Source: JACDAN01 sp036380355 | GTDB taxonomy: Bacteria > Actinomycetota > Thermoleophilia > Gaiellales > Gaiellaceae | Direction: 5' to 3' | NCBI GenBank assembly: GCA_036380355.1 | Contig: DASVEW010000003.1 | Location: 1-25,556, forward strand | Length of the DNA: 25,556 bases | Shown: piece by piece, positions 23,091-25,556 of the stretch | Position numbering within the stretch: position 1 is the first letter of the stretch | Layout of the letters: each line of letters opens with the position of its first letter | Notes under the pieces: model-generated | What the model saw: only the letters and a program-made list of their open reading frames with translations | What the model was told of the DNA's origin: nothing | Databases searched by the model: none | Program-made: the position numbers and the translations under genes

Positions 23091-23925
23091 CCCCCGTCGA
23101 GGGCTCGGTCGCGGGCTGGAGGTGCTCATCGGGGGCCATCCCGCGGCCGAGCTCGCCAACCTTCCCGTCAACCTCGTGCATCCGAACCCGCGGCAGCCGC
23201 GTCGCCGGTTCGACCACGAGACGACCGCCGGGCTCGCCGACTCGATCCGCGCCCAGGGGGTCGTCCAACCGATCGTCGTTCGCTCGCGGCGCGAGGGCGG
23301 TTTCGAGCTGATCGCCGGCGAGCGCCGCTGGCGCGCTGCGCGCGAAGCCGGACTCGAGACGATCCCGGCGGTCGTGCGGGAGAGCGGGGACCGCGATGCG
23401 CTCCTCCTCGGCCTCGTCGAGAACGTCGCACGCGAGCAGCTCACGCCCGTCGAGGAGGCGCGCGCCTACGCGCTGCTCGTCGACGAGTTCGAGCTCGGCC
23501 TCGGCGAGATCGCAGACCAGGTCGGTCGGTCGAAGCCGTCCGTGTCCAATCGCATGCGCCTGCTCGACCTGCCGGAGGACGTGCTTGCGATGCTGGAGCG
23601 GAACGAGCTGACCGAGGGCCACGCGCGGGCTGTGCTCGCGGTTCCGGACCACGAGGACCGCCGACGGCTGGCGCGGGAGATCGTCCGGCGCGGCCTGTCG
23701 GTCCGCGAGGCGGAGCGGGCCGCCCGCTGGGCCGGGGCCCGGCGCAGGCCGAGGAAGGCGGCCCGGACCTCCGTCGATCCTGTGCTCGCAGACCGAGCGC
23801 GGACGGCGGCGGAGCGGTTGACGGGTCGTGCCGTCCGGGTCAGGAACGGGCGCGTGGAGATCGCGTTCGCGGACGACGTCGAGCTCGCGGAGCTCGTCGA
23901 GGCCCTGGAGAGCGCTAGGCCGTAA
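23074..23925 (+). CDS. parB: Chromosome-partitioning protein ParB (Spo0J)
   Basis: parS-binding CTPase clamp that loads SMC and partners ParA. It has 283 residues from TTG 23074. SPRRGLGRGLEVLI is the usual ParA-contact N-terminus, followed by VHPNPRQPRRRF. GERRWRAA is the CTP-binding box and ENVAREQLTPVEEARAY the second motif (relatives often have ENxQR). The HTH has LGEIADQVGRSKPSVSNRMR, and a C-terminal dimerisation domain completes it. The TTG was chosen because it starts just before the conserved N-terminus; no better start exists without long overlap. Confidence 0.95.
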   Translation: MSSAASPRRGLGRGLEVLIGGHPAAELANLPVNLVHPNPRQPRRRFDHETTAGLADSIRAQGVVQPIVVRSRREGGFELIAGERRWRAAREAGLETIPAVVRESGDRDALLLGLVENVAREQLTPVEEARAYALLVDEFELGLGEIADQVGRSKPSVSNRMRLLDLPEDVLAMLERNELTEGHARAVLAVPDHEDRRRLAREIVRRGLSVREAERAARWAGARRRPRKAARTSVDPVLADRARTAAERLTGRAVRVRNGRVEIAFADDVELAELVEALESARP

Positions 23926-23935
23926 CCGCAGCACG

Positions 23936-23952
23936 GGGACGCCCGTTGTCCC
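23936..23952 (+). terminator. Short hairpin after parB
   Basis: GGGAC and GTCCC pair around a seven-base loop and are followed by TTT, 11 bases after the parB stop. The stem is short, and the downstream gene starts immediately after it. It may weakly terminate parB or lie in the leader of the next gene. Confidence 0.35.
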
Positions 23953-23955
23953 TTT

Positions 23956-24204
23956 ATGCTCGGACTCTGGCAGCACGACATCGAGTGGCTCGAGGCGATC
24001 TCGCAGGACGAGGACGCCCGCGCCCTCTTCCTCCGCATGGCCACGCTGTCGCAGGAGGGCCGGCTCGAGCTTTTCCTCAGCGAGCTGGCGCGCGACGAGG
24101 ACCTCGACGAGCAGACAAAGGGCACCGTCGCGGAGCTCGCCGGCGACACCGCCTTCCTCCTGGCCGTCGCGGACTACCTTCGCCAGACCACACACCTGCA
24201 CTAG
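23956..24204 (+). CDS. Small acidic protein of unknown function
   Basis: An 82-residue protein I do not recognise. It is acidic and predicted to be largely helical, with amphipathic stretches such as DIEWLEAISQDEDARALFLR and LELFLSELARDEDL. There are no cysteines, no signal peptide and no convincing membrane helix. Codon use matches its neighbours, and it is followed by a strong hairpin, so it is likely a real gene. It starts at ATG 23956, only 30 bases after parB, without a clear ribosome binding site. Cotranscription with parAB is possible and would suggest a segregation or cell-cycle role, but this is only context. Confidence 0.6.
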   Translation: MLGLWQHDIEWLEAISQDEDARALFLRMATLSQEGRLELFLSELARDEDLDEQTKGTVAELAGDTAFLLAVADYLRQTTHLH

Positions 24205-24216
24205 CCCCCGGACACG

Positions 24217-24238
24217 AAAACCCCGGCGTGCCGGGGTT
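24217..24238 (-). terminator. Intrinsic terminator shared by the tRNA and the 82-residue gene
   Basis: AACCCCGG, loop of four, CCGGGGTT form a perfect 8-bp GC-rich stem. On the minus strand, downstream of the tRNA, it runs into TTTT, a textbook terminator. On the plus strand it lies 14 bases after the small gene's stop and probably also terminates that transcript. Confidence 0.8.
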
Positions 24239-24243
24239 CCAAG

Positions 24244-24317
24244 TGGGCGATCGTGGATTCGAACCACGGACCTCCGCCTTATCAGAGCGGCGCTCTAACC
24301 GACTGAGCTAATCGCCC
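24244..24317 (-). tRNA. tRNA-Ile (anticodon GAT)
   Basis: A 74-base tRNA. The acceptor stem GGGCGAT pairs with ATCGCCC and the discriminator base is A. The D arm has AGCTCAGTCGGTTAGAGC and the anticodon loop reads CTGATAA, so the anticodon is GAT (isoleucine). The T loop is TTCGAAT. The 3' CCA is not encoded. It stands alone rather than in an rRNA operon. A possible -10 (TACAGT on the minus strand, 24330-24335) lies just upstream. Confidence 0.97.
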
Positions 24318-24363
24318 GCTGCCTCGTGCTCGGCCGCCAACTGTAGCGCACCGCTTGACTAAC

Positions 24364-24930
24364 ATGGATCTCGGCCCGGCGATGCGAGAGATGACCCTCT
24401 ACGGCGTCAGCTTCGAGCCGATCGGCAAGCAGCCGATCGTGCTCCTGAAGACCGCTGACGACGACAAGTTCCTCCCCATCTGGATCGGGCACTCCGAGGC
24501 CGCCGCGATCCTCATGAAGTTGCAGGGCGCGTCCCCGCCGAGACCGATGACGCACGATCTCCTCGCGGACGTGATCTCCGAGCTCCAGGCCGAGATCGTC
24601 AAGGTCGAGGTGACGTCGCTAGTGGAGAACACGTTCTACGCGCGCATCACGATCGTCCAGGACGGTCGCGAGCTCGAGATCGACTCGCGCCCCTCGGACG
24701 CGATCGCGCTCGCGGTGCGCTGCGACGCGCGGATCTTCGCGGCAGATGACGTGATCGCGGAGTCCGGGATCGAGTTCCAGGCCGATGACGACGAGCAGCC
24801 GGGCCTCGTCACGGCGTCGAGCCTCTCCGACCTGGATCCCGCGGAGTTCAGGAAGTTTCTCGAGACGGTCACGCCCGAGGAGTTCGCCTCGAGCCTCGAG
24901 GAGCTCGAGGAGGAGGACGAGGAGGAGTAG
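24364..24930 (+). CDS. Bifunctional nuclease family protein (DUF151)
   Basis: A 188-residue protein of the BFN/DUF151 family, related to the Mycobacterium protein Rv1829. Seen: FEPIGKQPIVLLK, FLPIWIGHSEAAAILMKLQG, RPMTHDLLADVI, ENTFYARI and SRPSDAIALAVR, all conserved blocks. The C-terminus is a very acidic tail with many glutamates (about the last 20 residues). Some plant members have DNase/RNase activity; the bacterial role is unclear. ATG 24364 was chosen; TTG 24355 and ATG 24382 are alternatives, and none has a good ribosome binding site. Confidence 0.88.
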   Translation: MDLGPAMREMTLYGVSFEPIGKQPIVLLKTADDDKFLPIWIGHSEAAAILMKLQGASPPRPMTHDLLADVISELQAEIVKVEVTSLVENTFYARITIVQDGRELEIDSRPSDAIALAVRCDARIFAADDVIAESGIEFQADDDEQPGLVTASSLSDLDPAEFRKFLETVTPEEFASSLEELEEEDEEE

Positions 24931-24941
24931 CCGTCGGCCGC

Positions 24942-24961
24942 GGGCCGGACCGGTCCGGCCC
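24942..24961. terminator. 20-bp perfect palindrome between convergent genes
   Basis: GGGCCGGACC followed directly by GGTCCGGCCC forms a perfect palindrome in the 30-base gap between the convergent DUF151 and CPBP genes, touching the CPBP stop codon. Without T-runs on either side it is probably a bidirectional terminator or 3'-end stabiliser. Confidence 0.5.
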
Positions 24962-25556
24962 TACGAGCCCAGGACGGTCACGGACACGATCACGGCGACG
25001 CCGTTGAAGAGCCCGTGGAGGATCATCGCCGGATAGACGCTCTCGCTCTTCCAGCGGAGCCACCCGATGACGAGCCCGAAGATGACGAGAACCGGCAGCG
25101 CGACGAGCAGGCCGTGGGACGCGCCGAAGAGCACTCCCGTCACGACGATCGCGAGGATCGCGCCGTACGGAAAGAGAAGCGTGAAGCCCAGCCCGCGATA
25201 GGTGAGCTCCTCGACCACGGGCGCGACGACCGAGACGGCCAGGAAGAACGCGAGGAACGCTCCGAGCCGGTTCGAGTCCCACTCGTCGGGGACGAGGCCC
25301 TGCTCGTCGTTCGCGTCGAGGAACGGCGCGAGCGCTCCGCTCGCGACCCAGATCGCGACGAGCGCGATCGCCGCATATCCGAGCGCCCGCGGCCACGAGC
25401 GCGGACGCTTGAGGCCGAACACCTGTCGGAGCGGCAGCCCGCGGGCGATGAGCAGCAGGATGCCGAGCATGAGGGCGTACTGGAAGACCGCGGCGATCGA
25501 CGACGACCACCTGTACGCGAGATCCTCGGGCGGATCGGCTCCGGCGAGCCGGCTCG
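24961..25556 (-). CDS. CPBP-family intramembrane metalloprotease, partial
   Basis: A CAAX-protease/bacteriocin-processing (Abi/CPBP) membrane protein. About 198 C-terminal residues are present; the 5' end lies beyond the right edge. Several hydrophobic helices are evident. The active-site motifs are EELTYRGLGF (EExxxR), GVLFGASHGL (with the FxxxH histidine) and the C-terminal MILHGLFNGVAV. An internal ATG at 25470 is in frame, but the open frame continues with a plausible membrane-proximal segment (WSSSIAAVFQYAL), so it is probably not the start. Substrate is unknown. Confidence 0.88.
   Translation of the reverse strand, partial: SRLAGADPPEDLAYRWSSSIAAVFQYALMLGILLLIARGLPLRQVFGLKRPRSWPRALGYAAIALVAIWVASGALAPFLDANDEQGLVPDEWDSNRLGAFLAFFLAVSVVAPVVEELTYRGLGFTLLFPYGAILAIVVTGVLFGASHGLLVALPVLVIFGLVIGWLRWKSESVYPAMILHGLFNGVAVIVSVTVLGS

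Noticed and set aside
1..25556. CRISPR arrays, insertion sequences, phage genes, toxin-antitoxin pairs or a defence island.
   Set aside because: No regularly spaced repeats, transposases, integrases or inverted-repeat-bounded genes were seen; the region is standard core chromosome.

Overview
This window is the replication-origin neighbourhood of a GC-rich bacterial chromosome. Very high G+C at third codon positions, frequent GTG starts, a Rv1829-type bifunctional-nuclease homologue and the order dnaA-dnaN-recF-dciA-gyrB-gyrA suggest an actinobacterium, probably a deep-branching one (Thermoleophilia-like). That placement is inference; there is no 16S rRNA here to settle it.

Layout. Positions 1-3704 (minus strand) hold a type II fatty-acid synthesis operon, fabZ-fabH-fabD-fabG-fabF, tightly packed with ATGA overlaps and cut by the window edge inside fabF. 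No acyl-carrier-protein gene lies between fabG and fabF. A minimal biotin ligase (birA) runs the other way and converges on a large secreted N-acetylmuramoyl-L-alanine amidase. Divergent from the amidase, on the plus strand, is an nfeD-slipin-GalT-like cluster that ends against a small MerR-type regulator (minus).

Positions 9875-19180 (minus strand) carry the replication block dnaA, dnaN, recF, dciA, gyrB, gyrA. Positions 19504-23925 (plus strand) carry rpmH, rnpA, yidD, yidC, khpB/jag, rsmG, parA, parB, largely joined by 4-base GTGA/ATGA overlaps. The origin appears bipartite. The 323-bp rpmH-dnaA gap has several DnaA-box-like sites and a good dnaA promoter. The dnaA-dnaN gap has a DnaA-box-like site, a short spacer, DnaA-trio-like repeats and an AT-rich tract abutting dnaN, resembling the basal unwinding system described in Bacillus subtilis.

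The right end has an 82-residue protein of unknown function, a tRNA-Ile(GAT) with a good terminator, a bifunctional-nuclease-family protein, and a CPBP-family membrane protease truncated by the window edge.

I see no phage, insertion sequence, CRISPR array or defence island. The unusual points are regulatory or architectural: the likely unwinding element, a terminator-like hairpin directly against the gyrB start codon, a long composite hairpin between gyrB and gyrA, a GyrB with the large insert typical of Gram-negative enzymes, and three genes (galT-like, recF, rsmG) whose conserved N-termini cannot be reached from an in-frame ATG, GTG or TTG.
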